A stretch of DNA of 64,000 nt from positions 4,238,499 to 4,302,498 of the forward strand of contig NW_002060949.1 in assembly GCF_000150275.1 (NCBI RefSeq), in the 5' to 3' direction. Both the position numbers and the translations under genes were made by a program. The notes under the pieces were generated by a model, which was not told the origin of the DNA, searched no databases, and worked only from the letters and a program-made list of their open reading frames with translations. Positions within the stretch are counted from its first letter, which is position 1. Every line of letters begins with the position of its first letter. This DNA is from Trichoplax adhaerens. Taxonomy: Eukaryota > Placozoa > Uniplacotomia > Trichoplacea > Trichoplacidae. Below are positions 1 through 14,000 of this stretch, one piece after another.

Positions 1-2084
1 CATTTCGTCAACGTTGACCTAGTAAAGTATGTGCAGCAGCCAAAAGCTATTCTCTATCATTGAGAAAGCTACCGATATTTCTGGTAGAAATACCCTAAAC
101 TGATTGAATACTGCCATATTCTGTCCTCTTGATATTTCTTCGTTCAAGCTGACTATATAAATAATCGCAAAATTGGCAAATTATCAAATCAACGCCGTCT
201 AGGTAAGTCACTTTCAGTCCGAACTGCTTTGTTAAGCTCAAAGGGTTATCACTTAAATCGAGTCAATTGGTCCAATACATATGTATGGATCATGATGACT
301 CAATGCAGTAGCTGGCCCAAATTAATATCAACAAAACTTCAACTTACAAGCATGTCAATGTAGGACCATATCTCCCCCTAAAAATGAATTACAAACTTTC
401 AATCGAAATCAAATCGCCTTGACATGCAGAAAAGAACAAAGTATTCTTGTCGTGGATGTCATTAGACACAGTATCTAGCATGAAGATAGTTTAATCTTGG
501 TGCAGTAACCGATTAATACCATATCGTTCACTGTGTTGATATCACATGGCTCAAAATGCGTAGCTTATAGAAAATAACAAATAATATAGTACGCGCAATC
601 CTCAGATAAGGTTACATCTTTTACAATGATATTTTGGTCGTGTCATGATTGTTTATATAGAGTAGCCAATTAATCCAATACTAGGTAAAAGTATAACATT
701 AAGTAATTAATAACGATTATAAATTCTTAGCGATTACTCTATGCTTTTCTTTGTATCGGCAATGACAACAATATCACGGCGATTGCATTTCTTTTCTCAT
801 TCATAGAAAATAAACTAAACGTGTCATTATTTAAGCATCGGCATGACACAGCACATTCCAAGAGGGTAGACTCTTAAAATACCTACAACAGCTCTCATCT
901 TGGATCTTTAACCTTTCTTTTTGTATGTAGATGTATTACTTAAGCAAAGATATCATTTAAAACAACGAAGATACTATTCTAATCGTTATAGTATAACTTA
1001 TAGCTATTACTTTTCCACCCCTACCAAAGAGGTCACGTATTATTAAAGAATTTATTAAATAGCAATCTATTGTAATTATAGAATTAGCTCATTTTAAATT
1101 TAAAGCCATTACTCATGCATCAATAACATTGTTACAATCTTATTTTCAAGGTAATAATCATGCTAACATAGATACATGAATTATAACATACAGACAAAAA
1201 AAATTATTTGCCATTTGCAATCACGCTACTTCCAGAATTAAGAATAGACACAAGTATAACTGAATCTCTCACTTTCTTACAAAGTAAGTTTGGATGCAAT
1301 TTCCATTAAAATTGCTTATAAGTTACCAATAAAGTTGTATGCATAACACTTTATTCATGGCGTGTATATGCAGGTAAAATTTTATCCTCATTACGTAGCG
1401 AAACAGTTCCATATGTTATCAGAGTTTCTTAGAAGCCACAACTCGCAAGCATAGTAGTAGTAGAAACAGCATAGATCTAGCACGTAATTGTCATATGAAG
1501 CATACTTTATTATAAAGGAATTCCAGTTAAAATGCAATAATATAATCAAGGCATTGTCGGGAGATAGCAATTTAAAAATTACAAGTTTACCTCGTATCAA
1601 ATTCATATAAAATGAATAGCTAAGATAATAAACAGATTGCACTTTATGTTATAACCTCATAATAAATAACTCTAGATTAGCTTTTATTACAAGGATGCTA
1701 ACATTAATCCCTTAACTATATTAGTTCACTCGTCTTACAATATTTTCACTAAATTAACTAATAATCGACATTATCAGATTATCCATTTTGATTTGCCTAC
1801 TTCTCCTTTGATATACCTTCAAGATCAACACGACTAAAATTAAACAGAAACTTTCGCACATGTTATTTAACAATTTTTAAATTCTGTACCCATAAGATCT
1901 TAGCCTTTAATATAATAATTGATGCTGGTACTAATCTGCATAACAAGTATCTTACTTAGCAACAACATATGATGTTGGGATTAAGACTCCAATACTCGTA
2001 TGTTTTATAAATAGCATTAGTATGAAATTATACATTTTTTATGACGATTTTAACAAAAATTTTATCTTTAGATAAAAAATAATC
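1..2084. other. Upstream non-coding region
   Basis: AT-rich sequence with stop codons in all frames and no long or recognisable reading frame on either strand. The only structure I can point to is a possible core promoter and splice donor near 155-203, listed separately. The rest is best read as intergenic DNA and/or a 5' UTR intron of the large gene that starts at 2085. A short minus-strand frame at 1391-1642 has no family resemblance and low-complexity composition, so it is not called. Confidence 0.6.
155..203 (+). promoter_or_regulatory. Candidate TATA box and 5' UTR donor for the large Roc-COR gene
   Basis: TATATAAATA lies at 155-164. About 40 bases downstream is a near-perfect splice donor (AG/GTAAGT, cut after 202). 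A good acceptor, TTTATCTTTAG, sits immediately before the start codon at 2085. Together these could be a core promoter, a very short untranslated first exon and a 1.9 kb 5' UTR intron. This rests on signal spacing only; in AT-rich DNA such matches arise by chance. Confidence 0.25.
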
Positions 2085-5000
2085 ATGTTTAAGGCCAAAA
2101 AAGCGAAAGCCAAAAAGAAAGCAAAAGCGATTAAAACCCCCACTGCCGATATTGATGACTTTATTCCAACAGAGCAACAAGAGATGCTTTATCAACAACA
2201 ATCTAACATCGGTTATGACGAAAACATAGAAGACTACCAACAATCACAAATGAGTTTTGATGATCCCAACTTCAATTACGCTCAAGATGAAGATGACTAT
2301 TTGCAGGAACAAGAACAACAGAATTTCGTCGAATCCAATATTATGCAAATGGAGAATATTCGTAAATTAAGTATTGATGATGGTTCCGATTTCGGCGATG
2401 ATGCCACCGAATGGAGCGATGATGACAGCACAGAATTCAATCTCATTGAAACTCTTAAAGTGTTGGAAGATTTAAATGGCAAAAATGCACTTCAGTTAAC
2501 TCAAATACAAAATAAAAGGGTAAGAAATGGTTTAATATTATAATTTTGAAGGTATTACGGTGTAGTAAGCAATTAGAATGGATAACTGAATAACTAACAA
2601 ATAGCTAAATTGTATAAAAATTTTATCAATTCTAGAAGACCTGTAACTATCTTATAGTAATCACCCATTTTATAAAATTAATATATACAACAGGATGATA
2701 TTGCCTTTGAAATCAGCCACAAAAGAAACATGATACTAGATGGATATGAAAAGTTAACTGATATAGCCCTTGCATCTATCTTAGAACACTCAAATAGTGC
2801 CCTTCATGTTCACAAACTTAGTGCCATAGGATGTGTACATTTGACTGATGCATGTGCACTTTTAATTGCAAAGTATTGTCGAAATCTTAAAATTATAAAC
2901 TTAGATGGCTGCAAAAACCTGACATCTAAAGCTTTGGATGTACTTATATCTCAATGTGAAAAATTAAACGATGTATCAATGAAAAATTGCAATTTAAAAC
3001 GCTTACCACATCAATTAGTTCAAAAACTAAGAGCATGGGAAGTTAAAGCAAAGCGGCAAATCCAAAAAAAATCAAGATACCCGAGCAAAAAAAGTCATGT
3101 CAGATCTTTATCGCCATTAACTGAACAGACAGACGACTCTGACCAGCCAAAATTAAATTTAAATGGTAACCCAATGGCAGAATGTCATGAAGACGTTTTC
3201 AAAGCTGACGATGCTTTATCCATAATAAGATATTTAACTAGAGTTGAGAAGTCCTTGACTTATCACTACAGGTTAGAACTAGAATAGCAATTATCATTTT
3301 GTACAAGTTTTTAGTACCATAATGGAGAAGTAAATAAAAATAACACATAGATGTCAATTTTACTGCATCTTGCTATTAGTTACTAAGTAGAATTGAGTGT
3401 AACTGTAGCTTTTCTAATGTATTAATCTTGCACGTTAGGATTAATGTTTTTGGATCCGAAGATTCCCATAAAAATTTTGTCATTAGTAAACTGTTGAATC
3501 TTAAAAATGTACCCAATGCTAATGAATTTACCGTTCACGATTGGCAACTAAAAGATAATAAACAGCGAAAGATTGTAACAACTGTAGTCAATTTCGGACT
3601 TGAGGTAACTTATACATTGTTTGTAGAAAGTACTTGAAAGGATGATCTACTATCAAATTTTATTGTGCTTCTACACGTACAAATTTAGTACCATTACTAA
3701 GAATATGAAATTGAATATTTTTCAGCAACACAACCATATTTTTGTCACCGAAGGTGCGATCAATGTCATCGTAATCAATGTTGACAAGCCTTCGTTTCTG
3801 AAATGGATTCAATTAGTGGAAACTAAGGTAACAATAAATTAACAGTTATGTTAGCTAATGAAAAATTACATTATCAATACTACGCTAAATGATATCATCG
3901 AAAATTTAATTGATTTAGATTTGTATATATATATGCGTAAACCCATCTATAGGGTGTAATAGATATTGACGCTATCGAATTGATATCATATTAATGTGAA
4001 TATCCATTTCTCAATAATGTAAAGAAAAATTTTATATTATTTCTTCAGTGCATGTCACTCTAGAACGAATCAATAAAATTATCTTATAATTTTAATAGAT
4101 AAAACATTTTTTTTTAGTATCCAAGCAGCTGCTTTATTATTGTCCTCACATATGCAAGATCATCTAGAACTGCGGAAGAAAGGATGAATATAATTAAAGA
4201 TAAATTACAAGATCAAAAAGATTTATTTATACAAAGACTAGAAGCACTAGTCAATAATTCTATGTCTGAGTAAGTCACGATTATTTCCCATATAAATCAG
4301 TTCATATTCGTATTACAGAGATTTAATAGACAGCGCTATCAAAACAAATAAAAGTTTAGGATTCAAAAATAATTTAGGAAAAATTTATAACGTGAACTTT
4401 TAGCACAAAGGAGATAATAAAAAATATAAACAAAACAAAAATTAAACTCTTAAACATCAGGATTTCGATAGGCTTTTCATAATTTTTTGTCTAATTACTG
4501 CATTACAGCTGTGCTTTCTTCTTTCTCAATAATGATTACTCCAAGTACTGCATTTACACAATTAATCAATGTTAAAAAATAAACAATTACGGTACAATTC
4601 TTATAATTTATCTTATAAAGTATTGAAAATTTCATGCAAAATGATGTAATTGAGCAAATTACATAAGTAAAATATGAATTTATTATGTTCATTTAAAATT
4701 TTACGAGAAAATTTTTACCGAATCTGTAACAGATTTGCTAATAATAACGACTTATATATAATTATAAATACTAGTAATATGGTAGTATTTATTAAAAACA
4801 GATATAAATGTTTGCCTTTCTTATGTTGTTGCCTTCCACCATTTTTTAAAGAGGAGATCAGTGGGACCAAGAGACATGTAAGACCTTTTTTCAACAGCAA
4901 AAAATCTCTACAGTTAACCATTTGCTTTGGTATGGCATGCCTCAAATTCATAATTACGTCATGGTTGATAGCAATAATGGAAAGGTAATCAGATTATGTT

Positions 5001-8000
5001 ATTAAGATGACATCATAGATAACTTCAATAAAAATTAATGATCTAAATATTACCGCATCACCTAAAAATCATAATAATTAATTGCTTATTGGCTTTAGCT
5101 AACAATCAAGTATTATTATTGTTTCCTAACCTAATTAAAAATTATCCTTGATCGTGCTATTTCTTGTCATAGTAAATATTTCTATAAATTTAAATAAACT
5201 AGTATAAATAGAACTATGATTACAATAAATAAGATCGCTAAGCTAACCGATAGGATAAAAATTTACGATGTACTAATTCTTTTAAGTAATTTCTAAATTA
5301 TATTTCTGGAACTTTCTGACGTGTAATTAGGGAATTGAGGGTGTCAGACAAGAAATAATTCAGTGCATTAATGCAATTTTCCAGCGAAAAGACTGCGATC
5401 TGAATATAAATGGAGTAGCTAAACATCTATACTGGTCAAGGTTTCGTGACGAATATAGCAAGTTTAAATATCAAGCCAAAAAAAATCACAATAATAACAA
5501 GCATATCTACTTTTTAAATGATCTCATATCTGATTTACGCGAGGATGTACATAAGAGAATGGATAAATTTCTATTTGCCTGTGAGATGCTTCATAATTCA
5601 GTAAGCAATATAATGATCTTGCCTCTTTTTTCTAATTTCATTCATTGTGTGTGCCGTCTATTATAGTACTTTTTGATATTCATAATATAGGGAGAGCTCT
5701 TTATGACAAAATATAACGACCAATGGTATTTTATACCGGATTTAACATGGTTATATGAGAGACTAACTGAAATAGGGCAAGGAATAGTGCCCAATGTTGC
5801 TATTCCCGAAGGAGTAATGCCACTCACTTTATATTATATAATTAAAATTAATTTCTCAATACCTTATTTAGAAATTAAGACATAAATAGGAATGAAACAA
5901 TTTTTTCATTTAATTTCATATCGATTTCTAATCAAATATCTCTGTAGGATCAAATCATTATTAATCTAGCAAAAAATGCTGGAATATCAGCTGTAATGTC
6001 AAACGTTATCAATTTAACTCGCTCATTAACTGATCTGACATGTTTACCAAACAGTCCTGCCAAACCGTTGGTAACTATACGTTAAAATTTTTTGTGTATA
6101 ATTTGGCTACTAATATTACCCAAAATAGTAAAGCAGTTAATATTCGATACTTTTACAATCTGTACCTAACATATTATCTAAATACAGTGCTCAATATATT
6201 ACTTTTCTGAATAATTTTAGACATTGTTGTGGGAAGATTATCACCCTAATGAATATTTTTATGAACAAACTTATGAAATAATCAGTTACAGTCCTGCATC
6301 GTTGTCGGTTTTAAAGCAAATTCAATCTAATCTCATTCGGCTAACACAAAACGTTCACCATTTATGGAATGATGGATTGTTATTCAGTTTGGGCTACGTA
6401 GAATGTCTACTATTACTCATTGAATCTGAATCAACTCCAACAGATGACGGCTTAGTCAGCTTAAAAATTTCAGCGAGATGTAATGCAATACCTGATGCGG
6501 ATGCAGCAGAGGAAATACAAAGTGGACTACGTCAGACGTTTATTATGTGTTGCTACATCATTGAAGCAGCTTTTGAGCCTTTGCCAGGTATCGCAACTAA
6601 GGTTAGCAAAATTTAGCAGATATACCAATACATCACTTATTCTCAGATTTTTATCGATAAGATTTTTCTATTAAAAATTATTAAATTTGGATAGACAACG
6701 TTAAAATCTAATGTAGCCAAAGAAAATGACATTGAGGGACAATTAAATCGGCCTAAATTTGATGAAGGTAATAATTTAGGCACTAACTCTTAAGCTTTAG
6801 ATCAATATAATTCGCTTTTCTAAAATCTAATAGGTGCATTTGGGTAATTAATATCTTAATAGTTTACTGTTTAATGAAACAGTCTACGCTCTATCTGTGA
6901 CAAATGTTGTAGGAATTGATGAAAAGCTTTATATGGTTTGCTTAAATATCATAAATCGTTAATATCAATCGTTGAATCTTTCTTGTTATTTCATTCTAAA
7001 CATAAAGTTGATATTCCTGCAATATGTGGTCACGAACTGGAAAAATCAGCTTCAGAGATAGTCTGCGTGCAATGTCAACCATATTCATCCGAAAATAACC
7101 AGCAAAATATTAACAAATATCAAAAAGAGAAGATGTAAATCTAATCGCTTTTCTCGTTAGATATGATATATAGAAACCTAATTTTGTATATCTTTGTAAA
7201 TATTAGATGAGTTAATCAGTATCTTATTTTAAATACGCGTAGATAATCAATTAAAACCAAATCGTGATTATGTATAATCATAAGTTCCCTTTTTTTCGAT
7301 TGATCGATAGATCATCTTGTACTAATTGCGGTCGATGCAATTATTGTATACAGTTTATGTCGGTAAGACAGCATAATATTAAGACTTTAAAAGTACACGT
7401 ATATGATAAAGTAGGTCTGATTTATTAGAGGATAGCATTCTTTATATTTCAAAATCGAGGGAAAATTATCTCTAATTGGTTCATCCGTGAATAAACTAAT
7501 ACAGATTTTCATGTAAATAGGATGTACGTAAAGAAAGTGCTACTCCTGCATTTGTTAATGACTGGTCCAGAGCTTTTAATTTTCAACAAATTGGAAATAT
7601 CTTAAAACATCCGTCTGATAAGGAGATTATTGATGAAAGACAGGTTGTTGTATCTGATCTCAATTATAGTATTGCCGTTAACAAATATCCCTTGAATTTT
7701 GTAACTGGCCGGATTTTTCAGTTTACTATCTTGGATATCGCCAATGTTGATTTTATCTTAGGATTAGTTACATCATCCTATGATAAAACATCCCGCCCTG
7801 GTTTAACAGATTCATCTTATAGCATCGTGTTTACAGAATCCGCTTTCTATGCTAATAACCAAAATATGGGAAGTTTGGCTTTTGATATTGATCATCTTTG
7901 TCCCGGTGACCAACTCAGCATTATTGGTAGATATTCAGCTGATAAAAAGGTAAGGCAACGAGTTTGCTTCTAATTCTAATCTTAAAAGCTGGGTTGAATA

Positions 8001-11000
8001 TAGTCTAGTACACTGTACAATATCATAGTCACCTGATTTGATATTGGTGATGACGGTCAATATTTTGAAAATGTAAATTTAATCGATTCTAAGAATCCGG
8101 TTTCTAAACCAACTGCAATTGCAATAGTTGTATTTTCGAACAAAATTAATGAAGTAGCGCTCAGATTAGTTTCCAAAAGTCAAACAATACAACATACACC
8201 TTTAGTTCAATCATTTCTTTAACCATTAATAGTATCTTATTTTTATTTACACTGTATGATCATAGAAGGAAATTGTATTTAGCAGAAATGGATTAGTACT
8301 GCTTGTCGTCAATGAACCTGACAATAAAGATTATTATCCGATAATCCATTGCGTTGATACCACCGCAGATGATAGCCGCATTATCCTACAATTTGAAGGC
8401 AATACAATTCCGGTAAGCTATATCTCATTAATTCATTATATTCTATTTAAAGCCGAAAATGATTAAGCAATTACCCTGTATAATTTTCGTATATTGTCAA
8501 ATCATATATTGACTATTTAAGAATTTAGTAATTAATACAGTATACTCGAAACATGGTGCCTGAGTTACATATTTAGTAGAACTTTTAGCTTCTCTACTAA
8601 ATTAAGATTTAAAAGGGATTATTTGAATATAGTAATAATGATAATATTTAGGTTCTGGTAGTTATTCAGAAAGACGGGAATAAAATCACCATTACTTAAC
8701 TTTCTAAAGCTCTTTGATAAATACATATTAATATTTTTTGCTATAGATAACTCAAGGAGCAAAATTTGTCACTTGGGAGAAAGGCATGAGACTAGAGGCT
8801 AAAGATCGCTTGAATCCCAGCTTGATGTGTGTTGCGACGGTCGATGATGTCAATGATAATGAACTTTTAATCCATTTTGATGGTTGGACCAGAAAATATG
8901 ATTACACTTGCAAGAGCACTTCAACAGATATTCATCCAATTGGTTGGTGTGAGAATAATTATCATCGGCAATTGGAACCCCCCAAAGGTACCTAAATATT
9001 TACGTTAACATCTACGATGACATACGTATTGCAATCTCGGCTAGTTCTAATGAATTTAACCTATAATTTCTATGAATTATTTCTAAAAATTGCTTTAAAA
9101 TCCAATAATTAGGTGACAATAAGCCTGACTTTAAATGGGCTCAATATCTAGAAAGTATTCAAGCTGTCGCTGCCCCTGTAGAGCTTTTTACACCAGTAAG
9201 ATATATGTCTGCAAATCGTAAAAATTATTTTATGTTATTATGTGCTGACATTAAATAATATTTTATTAAACCATAAATTAATAAAATAATACATACGGGT
9301 TAACGGGTATGCTTAAGTATCTTTACTTTTACTGAATAATAGGTTCAATCCTGGTCATAAGAGTTTAAAACCAACATTTATACATAGAGAATATGTACTT
9401 GAGATGTTTTTAATAAGCGATTTCACTCATCAGTAATATAAAAATAATACTTCTTATGGATTACATGATAACATTTCTGATTCTTTAATCAGGAACAACT
9501 TGGCGAAAAAGATCCCGCGAAGATTTCTTTTTATGCCAGTACTCTTCAAAGCTGTACTAAACTCCAAGGAGATTTTGGAGGTAATTATAACAAATACACA
9601 AATATATTGTACAGTCCAATTGAAGATCTAAGAACGTCAGTTGCATACTTTCTAGAGAAGTACTAATCTATGCAATGAACAGATAAAAGAAAATGAAAGT
9701 ATATTGTATAAGTTAGATTACATTTATAGTATTATATTAGGACAGTTGGCGGTTTAAATATATTTACAATACATGGGCAGCTGCTAGGACGTTATTGTAA
9801 TTTATACATTGATTTCACGCCTATTTAGGAATAAAAGTGACTCAATCTCATCAACACTCTAATTTTTTTAAATAATCTTGGTTAAAGTATCACGTGTACA
9901 TCGTTTAATGAATGAAAAAACTGAAAATTCCATAAAAATATTCCTTGATACCATTACCCGTGATACAGCATGTCCATTCATGCTCTACTTTCCGAAGTTA
10001 GACTCTTTTGAGGATCTAAATCTATTGAGCTGGAGATTTTGGCGAAACAATTATAAAAAATATATTAGTCTACTATGTACTGGTTCAGGCAAGTATTTTC
10101 GCTCTCATATAAAACCCATAAGTCGTAAATTTGCAATTCTCACTTACAACCAGTTAATTTGTCTTTATTGCTTCCTTCTGTTACTATTGCATAGGATGCT
10201 TTGATGCAAAGGAAATCGATATACATGGTTTTGAAGAGACTGGCCATCCAATTGCAGGAGCTGACTGCTATTCGCAATGGAGCCAACAATCCATTGTCAT
10301 TATATGGTTAATTAGCCATATTATTTTAGATTTAATTAAATTACAGGTATCAAAATATAAATTAAACTGTAATTTACTTCCTCAATTAAATTATTTAACT
10401 ATAATTACAAGCTTTCATTTACTTAAAATCTATGATATTAAAATCCTGTTAGTTGATAGCAAACTTAATGTAAATTATTTACTATATTGCGTTTTCTTGT
10501 ATAAAGAACGTCTATAAAATATCTAGTAAAGCGCTCAGATTATTTGGTTTACAAGAGGATAAAATCGAAGATGACAAAGTACGTACGGAAGAATCTAGTA
10601 TGATATTTGCAATTGCACAATAGTTATTTTATTGCATATATCTAAGCTATGGATACAGCTTTTACTCGATCGGAGAGTAAAAGGTAAAGTATTTGATTAC
10701 GATCATCTAATATTTTCTACATATTTCTCCTGTTCCTATATTATAGTTTGTAAAGCAGGCAGAAGTAATTTTGAATATGATAACGACAATGTTGGATGTA
10801 CCTGCACTCAAGATTTGTCAACGTCTGGATCGAAATTCGATAATGAAAGCTATTCCTGTATGTATAATGTCTCGAAATATAAGATTTAATAATTTATGGA
10901 ATCATTCAATCAAAATAATTATTAACTTGAATTGCTGACGGATTAATACAAAGACAATTAATACTTTATTTTCTCAACGATTACGTACGAAATTATGGTA

Positions 11001-14000
11001 TCCTATTCTTTCATCTTATACTAGCCCTAATCATCACAAACCACTTTGATCAGTTTTCATTTCTCTAGTAATCAAAATTAATTATATTGACTGTAGGAGA
11101 TAGAAAAGCTAACAGCTGAGGCGATAGAAAAGTGTGCTACCTGCAATGCTGTAGAAATTAAAGATAGATATGCTTCCAATAAGATTCATTATATTTGTCC
11201 AGCCCATACTTTGGCTATTGCTGGAAATGATCAAAATTTGGAAGAATTCCCTTCGGATACAATATTGTCACTGAATAAATTATGCAATATGAAAATGTAT
11301 AATAATAAAATCGCCGAAATACCAGAGCAGGTCTTTCAGCAATTCTCGACAACCTTAACTAATATTAATTTCAGTGGTAATAAATTAAAGGAACTGCCAC
11401 TGGGAATGAAATGTCTAAAGAATATTCAACAGATATTTATAGGGTATAACGAAATTACCAATATTCCAGAAGGGTTGCTTAGCGCTTTTTCTGATAGCCT
11501 GATATCTCTCGACTTATCCTCAAATTTCATTCGTCGATTACCGGATGATATCGGAACATTAACCAACTTAAAAATGCTTAATTTAGCTTACAACCCCATT
11601 GATCAGTTAAGCAATAATATTGGCCAATTGAAATCATTGGAGGCTTTAAATCTTACTGGTCACACTTTAACTTACTTGCCTGATACATTTTCCTCCTTGC
11701 AAAATTTGTCAAAACTGTCTCTTAATGGAGTGCCATGGATTCAAGTAACATCGCAAGATTATTTGCATAATAAAATAATTACTAAAGAGACTATTGTAGA
11801 TCTGTTGATGCATCCATCAGAACACGTAAAGGTTAATGCTTACACGAAAGAGGTAGGATATTTTCGGTTAACGAAAATTCGAGACGTAGATTAGGTCTAA
11901 TTATAATTCTTTTTAAGATTAATTTTTAGTTATACACTAAACTGTTTGTTGTATTATTTAGCAAATTGAAAGTTTATTCGATGAATGTGATACCAATGCC
12001 AACGGTATCTTGGATACACAAGAAATGATTAATCTAAATGCAAAGTTATATCTTAGCTTTCCTCGATTACAAGGCAGGAAAGAAAATGAAGAAAATGAAG
12101 GGAGTTTTCTGAAGAATCTTCAAAACTTTACGAAGTTAAAAGAGTTACACCTGACGCACTTAGCGCTCTCCACCATCTCAGAAGAAGCTATAAGCAATTT
12201 AACCAGTTTAATCAATCTTAATTTATCTGATAATCCTAAACTAACTTCATTGCCTGGTGTTATATCCATGTTACCGCTAAAAGAATTATCGTTACGGGGA
12301 ACACACAGTCTAAAGACACCGCCACCAGAAATCAAAAATCGTGGGTTTCAAGCCATTATGGGATATCTAAAACGTTTACTGACTGGCTCCGTTGAGTGTA
12401 AAAGAACAAAGTTAATGATGGTTGGCTTAGGAGGCGCTGGAAAGACAAGGTTAGCAGGCAATGATTATTAATTAAAGAGTATCAAATGTCCTTTAGTATC
12501 TTTTAGAGTAGTTATTAAAAATTGACATCAATTTATTGCCATCAACCAATTTTTGAAGATGGCTTGGGCTATTATGTATAACTTATTGCTGAAATTTAGT
12601 TTAACTGTAATTGATCATCGGTTTAATGATGAAATTTTTTACGCTACTTTAAGCTTGGTAGAAGCTTTGTTATCACCATATGGCCAAATATATGAGTCTG
12701 AAGCAGAAAGAGAAATCACAGATGGAATTGATATTGATACTTGGACAGTTAAAACTGATGAAGGCAGAATTGAATACAGTATATGGGACTTTGCTGGTCA
12801 AACATTGTACTACAACACTCACCAGGTAAAATTGATATCTTTGCCTACTTTATGTCCTAAGATTTAAGTTTTAATTCTGTAAATTTATCAAAACTTTCGC
12901 TAGAATAAAAATTAAGTACTTAAACTATTATTAACACCCGAAGTATCCACATTTCTCGTGTAGTTTTTCCTTTCCGATCGTGCTGTCTATTTCTTGGTAT
13001 GGAATACGCGCTTAGGTCATGAACATGCTGGTTTAGATTTCTGGCTAAGTTCGATAGCTTGTCACGCTCCTAAAGCACCAGTTTTTGTCATTGGAACTCA
13101 TTGCGATATGGTAGATTGCTTATAAGCTTAACATGATTTCATATCGTGTTGAATTGATTTTATTGGTCTTTTTCTGAGAGTCAAAATAAATTACAGTTAT
13201 ACATAAGCTTTGTTCCTCGTCATTGAGGAGTTATAAATAGGCGTAATTTCTATTAGATTTAAAGATCAGTTAACCTTGCCGTAGTGAAATATTTCCCTAA
13301 ATGATCCTGTAATTAAGATTAATTATATCTTATCCCGCAGGTTTCTGTCACTGAATTACCTGAAGAGGTCATGAAAAATCGATATCAGCAAATTGTAGGA
13401 TTTCATTACGTTAGCTCATTTGTTGGCACGGTAAAGAACACGATTTTGCTTTCCTTTGAATGCAACTTGCAATCAGAAATCAATCTAATTTCCCATCAAA
13501 TGATACTTAAGACCTGTTTATAAATGAATCTCTAGGGCATACCCAAATTGAAAGATTGTTTAATAAAAGAAACGCTACAACAAAAGTATATGGGAGAAAA
13601 AATTCCTCAAGTTTGGCTAAATTTAGAGAAAGCAATATTAGAGTATGTAAATTAAATTATATGCTAGTAATTGTTTTACTTTTTGGCTACCTTTTATCTT
13701 TTATTATGAGATACTAGATAGCTTTAACATAAAGTTATGTTTACTGTTCATTATCAAAGCTGGATAGCTTTATTAATTAATATTATACAAATATATAATA
13801 CCTTTATAATTGTATTATTACGGCTGTCTATAGTTTTATAATTATAGAGCATTTATGCCAAAATAGTAATTTTCAAATATATGAAAATTGGACTGGTTCC
13901 ATAATACTATACAGTTATACGCGTATTCTAGATTAATTTACCTAATCACTATCGCTTAGGTAATTACTATCTTCCTTAGTTTAGGCTTGAATAATCTTAA

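Noticed and set aside
9340-9362. tRNA-like B-box (GGTTCAATCCTGG)
   Set aside because: No A-box at the proper distance upstream and no acceptor stem pairing around it. It lies in an intron of the giant gene.
10186-10308. Alternative reading frame CIGCFDAKEIDIHGFEETGH in the giant gene
   Set aside because: The other frame (ALMQRKSIYMVLKRLAIQLQ) starts at a good acceptor, ends at a GT donor and looks like the amphipathic helix expected after COR-B, so that one was preferred. Not certain.
10858-11096. Possible boundary between two separate Roc-COR genes
   Set aside because: The flanking exons join in phase 0. The exon at 11097 starts at a splice acceptor and has no Met before its LRRs. I see no promoter-like element in between. 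Kept as one gene, but the alternative is stated.
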